A stretch of DNA of 64,000 nucleotides from positions 124,001 to 188,000 of the forward strand of contig CAVYPX010000009.1 in the NCBI GenBank assembly GCA_963770485.1, in the 5' to 3' direction. The translations under genes were made by a program, and so were the position numbers. Below are positions 1-9,665 of this stretch, one piece after another. Origin of the DNA: CAVVEC01 sp963770485 (GTDB lineage: Bacteria; Acidobacteriota; Terriglobia; Terriglobales; Acidobacteriaceae). The notes beneath the pieces are model-generated. The model did not search any database and was not told where the DNA came from. It saw only the letters and a program-made list of their open reading frames with translations. Numbering within the stretch: the first letter of the stretch is position 1; every line of letters starts with the position of its first letter.

Positions 1-345
1 CGACGACGCCTGTCGTACCTTATCTTCGTATTCAGAGGATCGGATGCGAACGAGCACGGCGCCACGGCCGACTCGATCGCCTTCCGCAATGTCGCGCATC
101 CTGCCGTCCTCGCCGCGCACTTGTTTGAGCGAAATGACGTACCCAGGAATTCTGAATGCCAAGGGAACTTCCGAATCAGGCGTCACTACTGCCGAGAAAC
201 GCAAGCCGTCGGCTCCGTCGCCCGCCTGCTTCTCAATAGCTTTCGCCTGTACTCCCTGTGGTGGCTGATCTAGTGGTTTCTTCGAGCCACAGCCGAACAT
301 CATGAGTGTTAATGAAAGTATTGCGATTCTGGTTCTCACGTTCAT
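1..345 (-). CDS. RND efflux periplasmic adaptor (MFP/HlyD family), N-terminal part
   Basis: The gene starts at ATG 345 and runs off the left edge, so about 115 N-terminal residues are visible. It opens with a short hydrophobic stretch ending in FGCGSKK, a lipoprotein-type signal, so the protein is probably anchored in the inner membrane facing the periplasm. The segment around VPLAFRIPGYV followed by EGDRVGRGAVLVRI is the barrel/lipoyl hairpin entry typical of membrane fusion proteins that join an RND pump to TolC. Its start overlaps the stop of the upstream TolC gene as ATGA, so the two are translationally coupled. The RND pump itself would lie beyond the edge. Substrate unknown. Confidence 0.8.
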   Translation of the reverse strand, partial: MNVRTRIAILSLTLMMFGCGSKKPLDQPPQGVQAKAIEKQAGDGADGLRFSAVVTPDSEVPLAFRIPGYVISLKQVRGEDGRMRDIAEGDRVGRGAVLVRIRSSEYEDKVRQASS

Positions 346-1691
346 TCCTCTCCTATCGCGCGGCGCAAATCTGCAAGGGAGCTCCAGTAAGAAGAGAGCG
401 CCTGCTGATACTCAAAAGCGGTTTGCGAACTTCGAGCCTGAGCCTGTAGCAGATCTCTTATGAGTGCTGCTTGTTCGTTGTATTTGTTGCTGGTGACGCG
501 GAATTCCTCGGCTGCGGCTTCATGTCCGGTGCGGGTGGCCTTCAGCAACAAGGCAGCTTCTTTCCACTTGCGGTACTTCGACCCGACTTCAACCACGATC
601 TGCGATTCTGCCTCTTGTGCACCGTTGTGCGCTTGCGCCAGTGTGTTGGATTTTTCGCGTACTCGATTGCGGCGGCGTCCCCAATCGAATGGCTCCCAAG
701 TCAACGCAAAGCCGGCCACCCCGACGTTCGTCGGAAGGACTTGCACATTCTGAACCCCCATATAGCTGACGGCGATACCGAAGTCCGGTATGTACTCAGC
801 TTTGGCGATGCGGCGGTCGTAGTCGGCTTGTTTTTCTTTGAGATGAGCCTGGCGGATCTCAGGCCGATTCTCTGACGCCTGCTGGCGCGCCTCCTCCAGA
901 CTCAGAGTTGTCGTGTCCTCCTCAGGCATGAAATCAACCCGAAAAGGAGTTTCAAGATCCCTTGCCAAGAGTTGATTCAGGTGCTCGTGCTGTGTGGCAA
1001 GTCCGTTCTCCGCAACCGACAAGTCAAACTGCGTCTTGGCCAAACGCGCGTCGACCTCCAACGCATCCCCCTTGAGCACGGTTTTCTCTGCGATGTAACG
1101 CAGCGTAACTCGCTGCGCCTCTTCCAAAGTCCGCACTCCCTCCCGTGCTGCATCCACCGCAGCTTGTGTTGCTACAAGCTCGAAATATGCACTTCGCACT
1201 TCGGCCGCGATCTTCTGCCTCTCTGCGCGAACGTCTTCTTTAGCGATCTCGCGCCCAAGTTCTGTGGCGCGAATTCCCAGCCCGATTTTGTACTGCTGCA
1301 AGAGCGGCACGTCCATGCTGCCGGTTAGGTAGGCGGTTAGCTGTGCTGGCGTGTGAACCTTGGCATTAGTTGAAGGAATGGGCCCAACCCCTGGATACGT
1401 CCCGAAGGCTCCTTTGGCAAAAGTGAAATCAAATGGCTGCAGCAGTTCGCCACCGAGTGCGGCGAATTGGAAGTGTGGCAGCCGCCGGCTGCGAGCCGTG
1501 CTCACCTGGAAGTCGTATTTCCCCGCCTCCAGCACAGAGTTCTTCACGAGCCGATTGTTCGAGAGCGCAATGGAGACTGCGTCGTCAAGCGTAAGAAGCG
1601 GGTCCTGCGTAGCTTGTTGAGCAAGCGATCCGATGGGTGATGCAAACGCAATAATCGCAACAAACAGTAATAAACGGTTCGGTTTCGTCAT
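342..1691 (-). CDS. TolC family outer membrane efflux protein
   Basis: 449 residues, the usual length for TolC/OprM-like channels. An N-terminal signal peptide ends near GSLAQQ. Two repeated long alpha-helical regions follow, rich in Ala/Glu/Gln (for example AAEVRSAYFELVATQAAVDAA and EVGSKYRKWKEAALLL), the tandem outer membrane efflux protein layout. It would form the outer membrane duct of a tripartite pump with the adaptor encoded immediately downstream, with which it overlaps by 4 nt. A sigma54-type promoter lies 82 nt upstream (1773-1789). Substrate cannot be read from the sequence; metal, drug and lipid export are all possible. Confidence 0.9.
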   Translation of the reverse strand: MTKPNRLLLFVAIIAFASPIGSLAQQATQDPLLTLDDAVSIALSNNRLVKNSVLEAGKYDFQVSTARSRRLPHFQFAALGGELLQPFDFTFAKGAFGTYPGVGPIPSTNAKVHTPAQLTAYLTGSMDVPLLQQYKIGLGIRATELGREIAKEDVRAERQKIAAEVRSAYFELVATQAAVDAAREGVRTLEEAQRVTLRYIAEKTVLKGDALEVDARLAKTQFDLSVAENGLATQHEHLNQLLARDLETPFRVDFMPEEDTTTLSLEEARQQASENRPEIRQAHLKEKQADYDRRIAKAEYIPDFGIAVSYMGVQNVQVLPTNVGVAGFALTWEPFDWGRRRNRVREKSNTLAQAHNGAQEAESQIVVEVGSKYRKWKEAALLLKATRTGHEAAAEEFRVTSNKYNEQAALIRDLLQAQARSSQTAFEYQQALSSYWSSLADLRRAIGEE

Positions 1692-1772
1692 TTTTCTACC
1701 TGAACTTCGGCTGAAGGACCGGATGGCGTTTTGAACTTGACCATGTCATGTTGTCACTCGCGGCTGAAACAA

Positions 1773-1789
1773 TGCAGGTCGCGTGCCAA
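1773..1789 (-). promoter_or_regulatory. sigma54-type promoter of the efflux operon
   Basis: On the minus strand this reads TTGGCACGCGACCTGCA, with GG and GC 12 bases apart as sigma54 requires and an almost ideal -24 box. Transcription would start near 1761, about 70 nt before the TolC ATG. One of the best matches in the window. The rest of 1692-2084 holds a 7-bp hairpin (CCGCTGC/GCAGCGG, 1946-1963) and the palindrome at 2054-2070, and no gene that I can support. Confidence 0.65.
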
Positions 1790-2053
1790 CTTGTAGAGCT
1801 TGCAAGTTGTTCAAGGAAAAACGCCCGTTAGTCCGGGAAAATGCCAGCGCCCGTATTTGGTCGAGTTGGAGTTGGACACTGCCTTAATACAGGCAGATTG
1901 CAAGAATCGATTGGCATTCACGAGCCCGGAAACGCGACTCCTGAACCGCTGCCTGTGCAGCGGCTTCGGACTATGAAGTAAGGTGACGATCAGGGCAGGA
2001 TACTGAAGCGGCCCGTTTCGTGAGCGAGATCGATCGTGACATGCACGATCGGG

Positions 2054-2070
2054 CGCTTTGTCACAAAGCG
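2054..2070. promoter_or_regulatory. perfect palindrome, candidate operator or enhancer site
   Basis: CGCTTTGT-C-ACAAAGCG is a perfect 8+1+8 inverted repeat. It lies between the STAS gene stop and the efflux promoter, about 270 bp upstream of that promoter. Symmetric sites of this size suit a dimeric regulator, and the neighbouring EBP gene makes an upstream activating sequence plausible. I found no second exact copy near the other sigma54-type promoters, so the assignment is only a suggestion. Confidence 0.4.
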
Positions 2071-2084
2071 ACCAGACGAACGCG

Positions 2085-2369
2085 CTAAGAGGCGCCGTTA
2101 TGAGCCACGGGGAGATCAAGCCGTTCGCAAAAATCCAGCGGGTATGACGTTTCCGCGACGAACTCTGCCCCCAATCTGCGGAGGAACGAAAGAACTTCTT
2201 CGCCAACCGAATCGATGAACGTGACTTCCGTGAGATCGACCAGCAATTTCAGCTGCGTGGGGCAGCGCGTCACGAGCGTGCGGAAGTACTCTGCCGCTTC
2301 GCCGACGAACCGGCCCTCGAGCTTAAAAGTCAAAGCACTAACCGAATCCTGCATTTCGACGCGTAGCAT
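2085..2369 (-). CDS. STAS-domain protein (anti-sigma antagonist-like)
   Basis: 94 residues spanning one STAS domain: an N-terminal beta strand (SALTFKLEGRF), the central LLVDLTEVTFIDSVGEEVL strand-turn-helix, and a C-terminal helix. The Ser of FIDS sits where SpoIIAA-type antagonists are phosphorylated. The family acts in partner-switching regulation in the cytoplasm. No cognate kinase or anti-sigma factor is visible nearby. It follows the EBP gene on the same strand with a 167-nt gap that contains its own sigma54-type promoter (2423-2439), so a regulatory link with that EBP is likely but unproven. The ATG at 2369 has a weak ribosome site; ATG 2354 is an alternative. Confidence 0.75.
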   Translation of the reverse strand: MLRVEMQDSVSALTFKLEGRFVGEAAEYFRTLVTRCPTQLKLLVDLTEVTFIDSVGEEVLSFLRRLGAEFVAETSYPLDFCERLDLPVAHNGAS

Positions 2370-2422
2370 AGTGGTCCAATCTGTTTCTGAGCAGCCATTG
2401 ATAACCAGCTAGCCATGTAGGA

Positions 2423-2439
2423 CGCAGGTCTGCTGCCGA
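2423..2439 (-). promoter_or_regulatory. sigma54-type promoter of the STAS gene
   Basis: Minus strand TCGGCAGCAGACCTGCG keeps the GG/GC spacing of 12. The -24 box deviates at one position (CGGCA). A transcript would start near 2411, about 40 nt before the STAS ATG. Confidence 0.5.
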
Positions 2440-2536
2440 ACGGCCTCTGGTACTCAAGTGTTTGATTTGTAAGGTCTTGGAGACTGCCGAGAGTGCTGGG
2501 AAGCGCCCAAATTCTGCCCACGGGGTGGCGCGAGAC

Positions 2537-4606
<2,070 letters not shown>

Positions 4607-4742
4607 GTTGCTATGCAGGCAAAGCTCGGATTACTTTATCAAACCACTCATCCACTCAAGAAGACTGTCCTCTCCGTCCGGTCGATGAAGGCTATGTAGG
4701 CCGACAAGACTTTTTCCAAATCGTCAACCCCCGACTTTTGGT

Positions 4743-4994
4743 TCATGCGGCTGTAGCCTTTGTAGCGTTCTCCACCACATTTCTGAATGCACGCAACGCA
4801 TATAGTGCATCTTCCAGCGATTCCTTTTCCTCTTGCGTTCCGCTCACATAAAACAGCTCTCGTTGGCGGGTTAAGGCTGCTGTTTCTGCTACCGACACCT
4901 GCTGCAGAATGAGGCTGCTGTCAGTCTCATGGATAGCCGCTCTGTAGAGCGCTCTCCAGTCTGCATTCGGGCTAGAAGTACACACCGTCTGCAT
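4743..4994 (-). CDS. small conserved protein, ALYRAA family, copy 1
   Basis: 83 residues from the ATG at 4994, chosen because GGAG lies 9 nt upstream and because this start aligns with the other two copies. The core is ADWRALYRAAIHETD, then a charged helix, RELF, and LEDALYALRAFRN. Two further copies are at 11857-12126 and 34740-34985. No known domain is recognised; the sequence predicts two amphipathic helices, no signal peptide and no membrane segment, so a cytoplasmic helical hairpin is likely. It lies upstream of the EBP gene in the same direction, with a 136-nt gap. Function unknown. Confidence 0.7.
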   Translation of the reverse strand: MQTVCTSSPNADWRALYRAAIHETDSSLILQQVSVAETAALTRQRELFYVSGTQEEKESLEDALYALRAFRNVVENATKATAA

Positions 4995-5104
4995 GACTCG
5001 ACTCCAGATTGTCAGATGTTGCGGCCAAGAGGAGCAGGCAGCTCGCATTGGAGAAGTGCAACGCGGCCATCCCGCCCCCGGTAAGCACGTACCTCAAAAA
5101 TTAG

Positions 5105-5125
5105 CTCACAAACCGATTTTGTGAG
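5105..5125. promoter_or_regulatory. inverted repeat, candidate operator
   Basis: CTCACAAA-CCGAT-TTTGTGAG is a perfect 8-bp inverted repeat with a 5-base centre. It lies in the roughly 700-bp divergent gap between the small gene at 4743-4994 and the phosphofructokinase gene. No gene reads into it, so an operator is more likely than a terminator. The gap holds no supported coding sequence. Confidence 0.35.
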
Positions 5126-5280
5126 TCAATGACATCCGTCACCAATGTTGCCACATGCCCGTATCTGCTATCAGTTGCTATTCCTGACCTAGGGTCTCCC
5201 CCGGCATGCGCCTTGGATAGAACCAAAACCCAAACTTTCAGATACACTCCCTCGGTTCGCAGTTCCTAACACGCTATTAC

Positions 5281-5325
5281 AGAGCCGTCGGAGGAGGTAC
5301 GATGATTGACGCCTCCGACGACTCT
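5281..5325. repeat. long imperfect inverted repeat upstream of pfk
   Basis: Arms CGTCGGAGG (5286-5294) and CCTCCGACG (5312-5320) pair perfectly and continue as AGAG/CTCT after a one-base mismatch, giving 13 pairs around a 17-base loop. There is no T tract, so a protein-binding site or RNA hairpin is more likely than an intrinsic terminator. Confidence 0.4.
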
Positions 5326-5430
5326 GCCGTGCGCACATGCAAAGTCCTCCTCACTGCATTCGCTTGACCAAATTCTATTCTGCGTAACTCCCGGCATTTT
5401 CTTGCATCGCTCGCTCTGGGTTGTGCCTAC

Positions 5431-5474
5431 ATTGAGGCACTGCCCTAGGAAGGGCACGCTAGTCGTAGCTTAGG
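5431..5474. repeat. 44-bp repeat, left copy flanking pfk
   Basis: This copy shares 33 of 44 bases with 6974-7017, in the same orientation on the other side of the phosphofructokinase gene. It contains a small hairpin, TGCCC-TAGGAA-GGGCA. Confidence 0.45.
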
Positions 5475-5518
5475 AATCTGAGGGCCGAGAAATATGACGC
5501 TAGTTGAGGAGGTGCAAG

Positions 5519-5535
5519 TTGGCAATCCATCTGCA
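5519..5535 (+). promoter_or_regulatory. sigma54-type promoter of phosphofructokinase
   Basis: TTGGCAATCCATCTGCA has the 12-base GG/GC spacing and good -24 and -12 boxes. A transcript would start near 5545 and carry a leader of about 145 nt before the gene at 5689. Confidence 0.6.
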
Positions 5536-5688
5536 CTTGAGCAACCCGTAAACTCACGAGCGACTGGAAGACTTATGCGGCCAAGTGACTTGGCGCTGGC
5601 AATCCGTGCCACCATTTCCCGGCGACCTTGGAGTTGAGGAGCTACAACTCGGCCATTTCAAAGTCGGTTCTTCAATAAGGAGTCATAC

Positions 5689-6873
5689 GTGGTGAAGAAG
5701 CGCATAGGCATACTCACCGGAGGCGGTGATGTCCCCGGACTGAACTCTGTGATCAAATCGGTGGTCTATCGCGGGGCAGATCTCGGATGCGAAGTAATTG
5801 GTATACGCAGGGGCTGGGAAGGATTGACTCACGTCGATCTGAATGATCCGGCCAGCAAGGCCCACTACATCCTGCCCCTGAACCGCGAAAACACCCGCAC
5901 CATCGATCGCACGGGCGGAACCTTCTTGCACAGCTCACGCACAAATCCCACTAAGATGAAGAACCTGCCTCCCGCTCTGCAGGCGCAGAAGTTCGAAACC
6001 AAAGAATCGACTCAGAATGGCATTACCAGCACGACCTTCGATGTGACACCGGCGGTGCTGAAGAATATCGAGACGCTGGGGCTTGACTACGTGGTCGCAA
6101 TAGGCGGGGATGACACATTGAGCTACGCCTCAGAACTCGATCGCAAGGGAGTCAAGGTGATCGCAGTTCCCAAGACCATGGACAACGACGTCCGCAACAC
6201 CGAATACTGCATCGGGTTCTCCACCGCGATCACTCGTGCTATGGATGCCATCGACCGCGAGCGCACCACCCTCGGCTCGCACGAGCGCATTGGCGTCTTC
6301 CGCGTGTTTGGCCGCGATGCCGGCTACACCGCGCTCTACACCGCTTATGTCACCGACGTGCGCTGCTGTATTCCTGAGTACAAATTCGACCTCAAGTACC
6401 TGATCGATATGCTTGTGGACGACAAGCGCAACAATCCGAGCAATTACTCGTTCGTAATTCTTTCCGAAGGCGCTGAGTGGCAGGGGTACGCGGTCAAGGA
6501 ATATGGCGAAGCTGACGCGTTCGGGCACCGCAAAAAGATGAGCGTTGCGGAAGACCTTGGCGATGAGATCAAGCGGGCAACGGGCGAAGAGACTGTCATT
6601 AGCGACCTGACTTATGACCTGCGCTCCGGCAGTCCCGATTTCGTCGATCGCCTGGTGGCGTTTACCTTTGCAGCTATGGCTATGGACGCTCTGGAACAAG
6701 ACAAATCCGGGTTGATGACCGCCATCAACGAGGGGCGATACGCCATGGTGCCGATTCCGGATCCGAAGCTGGGGCCGCGCAAGCTGGATATCGCATCGAT
6801 GTATGACACGGCAGGCTATCGCCCAAGTTACAACCACAAAATCGGCCTGCCGATCTTCATGACTCGACCGTAG
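5689..6873 (+). CDS. 6-phosphofructokinase, pyrophosphate-type signature
   Basis: 394 residues of the PfkA superfamily, from GILTGGGDVPGLN at the N-terminus. The catalytic motif reads AIGGDDTLSY and VPKTMDND. ATP-dependent enzymes normally have GGDGS and GTIDND; an Asp after GGD and a Lys before TxDND are the residues associated with pyrophosphate use. It therefore probably catalyses a reversible PPi-dependent fructose-6-phosphate/fructose-1,6-bisphosphate step (EC 2.7.1.90), though the donor is inferred. Two GTG codons in a row (5689, 5692) follow AAGGAG; either could start translation. A 44-bp repeat (75% identical copies) flanks the gene at 5431-5474 and 6974-7017. It fits the sugar-phosphate genes elsewhere in the window. 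Confidence 0.88.
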   Translation: MVKKRIGILTGGGDVPGLNSVIKSVVYRGADLGCEVIGIRRGWEGLTHVDLNDPASKAHYILPLNRENTRTIDRTGGTFLHSSRTNPTKMKNLPPALQAQKFETKESTQNGITSTTFDVTPAVLKNIETLGLDYVVAIGGDDTLSYASELDRKGVKVIAVPKTMDNDVRNTEYCIGFSTAITRAMDAIDRERTTLGSHERIGVFRVFGRDAGYTALYTAYVTDVRCCIPEYKFDLKYLIDMLVDDKRNNPSNYSFVILSEGAEWQGYAVKEYGEADAFGHRKKMSVAEDLGDEIKRATGEETVISDLTYDLRSGSPDFVDRLVAFTFAAMAMDALEQDKSGLMTAINEGRYAMVPIPDPKLGPRKLDIASMYDTAGYRPSYNHKIGLPIFMTRP

Positions 6874-6960
6874 CCAGCGATGAAGATCTTGCCTGATCAA
6901 GCTCTACCGTGGGGCCGTGATCAGGCTCACAACCTGCGGCGAGCCGGACGCTGCGACCAT

Positions 6961-7017
6961 ATTCAGGCACTGCATTCAGGCACTGCCCAAAGACAGGCAC
7001 GTTAATCGCGGCTATGG
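6961..7017. repeat. 44-bp repeat, right copy, plus a 13-bp tandem duplication
   Basis: ATTCAGGCACTGC occurs twice in exact tandem (6961-6973, 6974-6986). The second unit begins the 44-bp repeat that matches 5431-5474. The rest of the gap 6874-7142 holds the sigma54-type promoter at 7087 and nothing else I can name. Confidence 0.45.
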
Positions 7018-7086
7018 GTTCAGCCGTGAAAGCAAAAGAGCCGTATTGAAAGCGACTTTGCTTTGCAGACGATCCGGTTAAGGGAT

Positions 7087-7103
7087 TTGGCCCGCGATCT
7101 GCT
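7087..7103 (+). promoter_or_regulatory. sigma54-type promoter of the flippase-like gene
   Basis: TTGGCCCGCGATCTGCT has correct GG/GC spacing. TTGGCCCG is mirrored by CGGGCCAA at 7113-7120, so the site also sits in an 8-bp inverted repeat. Transcription would start near 7113, about 30 nt before the GTG start. Confidence 0.55.
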
Positions 7104-7142
7104 TGAACACATCGGGCCAAGCAGGTCCCTGATACGGTTTCT

Positions 7143-8216
7143 GTGCCTAAACTCCAAGCTCTAACTCGGATCTCCGTTAGATTTGTTTCCGCTCTCTTGG
7201 GTGTCGGTTTATTGGGCTCCCTGGTGTTTCGAACCGGTCCGGGGGTCGTTTGGGAACAAGTGCAGACAGTCGGCTGGGGCTTATTCCTGATCATCATTCT
7301 GGGAGGGTTCTCTCAGTTGGTCAAGACATGGGCCTGGCGACAGACCTTTACATGCGATATCAGGGGACTCTCCTGGTCCCGCAGTTTGGGCACGCAGCTC
7401 GTCTCCGATGCGGTTGGGCAACTTGGCGTTGCTGGAAAGCTGGTGGGAGAGGGGCTCCGCGTATCTCTCGTGGGTTCTGCAGTGCCGCTGGCGAATGGAA
7501 TATCAGCCTGTGCGATTGACGGAGGACTGCATATTTTTACCGCCTCGGTCGTTGCTGTGTTGGGAATCACTGCCACTTTGCTGCTTGCCCCGGTTTCTGG
7601 TACGTGGCGAGTACATGCATTGCTGCTCGCTGTGATGCTCGTAGCAGTGGTGATCCTGGCGGCTGTGGCCGTCGCAAGTGGTTGGCGGTTGATGGGAAAC
7701 GCGGCCAGAGCGATTGGACGGTTGCCTCAGCTTCACAACTGGGTCAGTGGCAAACAGCCGATCATTGATTCAGCCGAACACAACCTCCTCACTTTTTATC
7801 ACGAAGCGCCTTCCTCATTCTGGGCAAGCCTGATCCTCAATCTCCTATGGCACGGGCTGGCAGTCTTGGAGGTATATGTCATCCTGCGGTTTATGGGAGC
7901 TAGGATTGCGGTGGTTGGCGCATTCGTGGTGGAAGGTCTGACAAAGGTGATCAACCTGGTGGGCGCATTTAATCCGGGCAACCTCGGGACCTATGAAGGT
8001 GGGAACATGCTTATTGCGAAGATATTCGGTGTCACAGGCACTGCCGGGTTGACATTGGCATTGTGCCGACGTGCGCGGGGCGTCTTCTGGGCTGGGGTTG
8101 GAGCCATCTGCATGATCGTGATGAAGAGAACCGGCAGGACAGGGAAAAATGGAGGTGATGGATCTGACAGCGAGGCAGTCCGCCGCAACCAGCCCGCTCG
8201 ATCATTGACCAGATGA
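7143..8216 (+). CDS. flippase-like integral membrane protein (LPG synthase TM-region family), copy 1
   Basis: 357 residues with about eight hydrophobic segments, spread from residue 10 to 320, in the pattern of the lysylphosphatidylglycerol-synthase membrane domain (UPF0104/flippase-like). The conserved part GAFNPGNLGTYEGGN lies near residue 277. Such proteins are thought to move or modify lipids in the cytoplasmic membrane. The start is GTG with a poor ribosome site. A close paralog is at 30425-31471, sharing SFWASLILN and NPGNxGTYEGGNM motifs. Its stop lies inside the hairpin repeat 8207-8280. Exact role unknown. Confidence 0.8.
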   Translation: MPKLQALTRISVRFVSALLGVGLLGSLVFRTGPGVVWEQVQTVGWGLFLIIILGGFSQLVKTWAWRQTFTCDIRGLSWSRSLGTQLVSDAVGQLGVAGKLVGEGLRVSLVGSAVPLANGISACAIDGGLHIFTASVVAVLGITATLLLAPVSGTWRVHALLLAVMLVAVVILAAVAVASGWRLMGNAARAIGRLPQLHNWVSGKQPIIDSAEHNLLTFYHEAPSSFWASLILNLLWHGLAVLEVYVILRFMGARIAVVGAFVVEGLTKVINLVGAFNPGNLGTYEGGNMLIAKIFGVTGTAGLTLALCRRARGVFWAGVGAICMIVMKRTGRTGKNGGDGSDSEAVRRNQPARSLTR

Positions 8217-8280
8217 GGTCCGCCTGCCCGTTGGTGGGCGGGGCACGGCATCCAGCATTCCCTCATTTCTTGCAGAACCC
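8207..8280. repeat. hairpin repeat, copy 1
   Basis: This block starts with GACCAGATGAGGTC, continues with the hairpin GCCCG-TTGG-TGGGC, and ends with TTGCAGAACCC. The same order of elements occurs at 63789-63861. It overlaps the last codons of the flippase-like gene and may act as a 3' processing or termination element, although there is no long T tract in this copy. Confidence 0.45.
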
Positions 8281-8314
8281 CAACACACATAATGACTTGA
8301 TTCAGCAGATGCGT

Positions 8315-8331
8315 TCGGCAGCTGGCGTGCT
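8315..8331 (+). promoter_or_regulatory. sigma54-type promoter of the glgX operon
   Basis: TCGGCAGCTGGCGTGCT keeps the GG/GC spacing; the -24 box is CGGCA rather than TGGCA. A start near 8341 would give a 40-nt leader. The four genes at 8383, 8970, 9666 and 11857 follow with gaps of 44, 3 and 37 nt, so one transcript is likely. Confidence 0.5.
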
Positions 8332-8382
8332 TTAGTGGTCTGCTGAAAGTTGTTTGGCTTTTTTCGAGGAGACTTTTCAACC

Positions 8383-8925
8383 ATGAAACCGTTGAACCGC
8401 AAATGTGTCCTGCTCACGATCGCCTTCGCGATGGTCGCACTTTCCCCTATCTGCCGCGCTCAAACTCAGGAGCTTAGTATTGGTTCGGCCATCGAGGTAG
8501 CGAGGGCCAACATGCAGGCAGACAGGGCCACAATCATCGGTGGAGCAATGAACTTCAGCGAAAAGGATAGTGCAGCATTCTGGCCGGTCTATCGGCAATA
8601 CGAGCGTGAAAGATCCACGCTGGATGATGGACGCGTCGCTGTCATCAAGGAGTACACCGAGAAGTACTCGACGCTCAGCGATGCTGACGCCAAAGCGATG
8701 GCAGAACAAATGTTCGAGTACGACTCTCGTCTGGCAGCCTTGAAGAAAACGTACTTCAAGAAGTTCAACAAGGTTCTTCCGGCTCTTACGGTGACGAAGT
8801 TTTTTCAATTGGACCGTCGCATCGACTTGCTGGTGGATATGCAAGTGGAATCCTCGCTTCCTCCACTCACTCAAGTGCAGTACGCCGGGCAGAGAGGTAG
8901 CGTGGCAGAACCGCCTCAGCAATGA
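8383..8925 (+). CDS. secreted helical protein of unknown function
   Basis: 180 residues from the ATG at 8383, chosen over an upstream TTG because GAGGAG precedes it and because a clean signal peptide (to PICRAQ) then starts the protein. The mature part is mostly helical and charged (SEKDSAAFWPVYRQYERERS, KKTYFKKFNKVLP), reminiscent of small periplasmic Spy/CpxP-like helical proteins, but no diagnostic motif is present. It is the first gene of the probable operon ending in the debranching enzyme. Function unknown. Confidence 0.7.
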   Translation: MKPLNRKCVLLTIAFAMVALSPICRAQTQELSIGSAIEVARANMQADRATIIGGAMNFSEKDSAAFWPVYRQYERERSTLDDGRVAVIKEYTEKYSTLSDADAKAMAEQMFEYDSRLAALKKTYFKKFNKVLPALTVTKFFQLDRRIDLLVDMQVESSLPPLTQVQYAGQRGSVAEPPQQ

Positions 8926-8969
8926 GGCACGTTGCTCTTCGAACGCGATTCTCATCCAGGGAGCACTCG

Positions 8970-9662
8970 ATGTTCAGCATCATGAAGCGGCCCGTGATAG
9001 TCGGGGCAATGCTAATGTGGGCAGTCATGGCAGTAGCGCAAACGCAGGTCCAGAGAGAAATGCTCTCGGTGCAAGGCTACCAAGGGCAGGCGACAGTCGT
9101 TCGAAACCATGGGCGTGTGTTCGTGGATGTGCAGGACCTGGCGCGAATCACAAAAGGCTCTCTCAGCTTTGAGGAGGACCGAATCATTCTGACGCTGGCT
9201 CCGAGCGGTGCTTCGGAGGCGGCGCGCGACACCGCTGCCAAATCCGGCTTTTCACCCGCATTCATGAGGGCGGCGATAGAGGCGATGGCCTCGATAAGAG
9301 AATGGGGCGGGATGCTGCAGGTGATCGTTCAAAACGGGTATCCCGTGGGGAAGGCCATGGCAGGAAACACGATTCGCGCGTACCAGGGTCGAGCTGCCGA
9401 CAGCGTCGCATTAGCCTCAGCCGCTGCATCGACGGATGATGACCACCGAGGGCTCGAGGTTTTGAGGAATGAGTTCAGCAATGTGCAGGCCTGGGCTGAG
9501 AGCTTTGTTGACGCTCGGAATTCATTGAGCGCGGCCGACCTGTCGACATCGGAAAACCCGCTCAAGGATGATGAGGACGCCCAGAAGATCCTCCGTTGTG
9601 GTCAATTTCTTGCTCAGATGTTCGCCGGAGGTGCCTTCCAGGACGATGCGGTGTGTCATTAG
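8970..9662 (+). CDS. secreted protein with copper-amine-oxidase-N-like fold segment
   Basis: 230 residues from ATG 8970, preceded by AGGGAG. A signal peptide ends near VMAVAQ. The first part of the mature protein (HGRVFVDVQDLARITKGSL) resembles the short beta-rich domain annotated as copper amine oxidase N-terminal, seen in many exported proteins; the rest has no family I recognise. The stop is 3 nt before the debranching enzyme, so the two are cotranscribed. Role unknown. Confidence 0.65.
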   Translation: MFSIMKRPVIVGAMLMWAVMAVAQTQVQREMLSVQGYQGQATVVRNHGRVFVDVQDLARITKGSLSFEEDRIILTLAPSGASEAARDTAAKSGFSPAFMRAAIEAMASIREWGGMLQVIVQNGYPVGKAMAGNTIRAYQGRAADSVALASAAASTDDDHRGLEVLRNEFSNVQAWAESFVDARNSLSAADLSTSENPLKDDEDAQKILRCGQFLAQMFAGGAFQDDAVCH

Positions 9663-9665
9663 AGT

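Noticed and set aside
1811..2206. 131-residue minus-strand open frame
   Set aside because: It overlaps the STAS gene in another frame, is rich in Arg/Ser/His without pattern, and would cover the efflux regulatory region.
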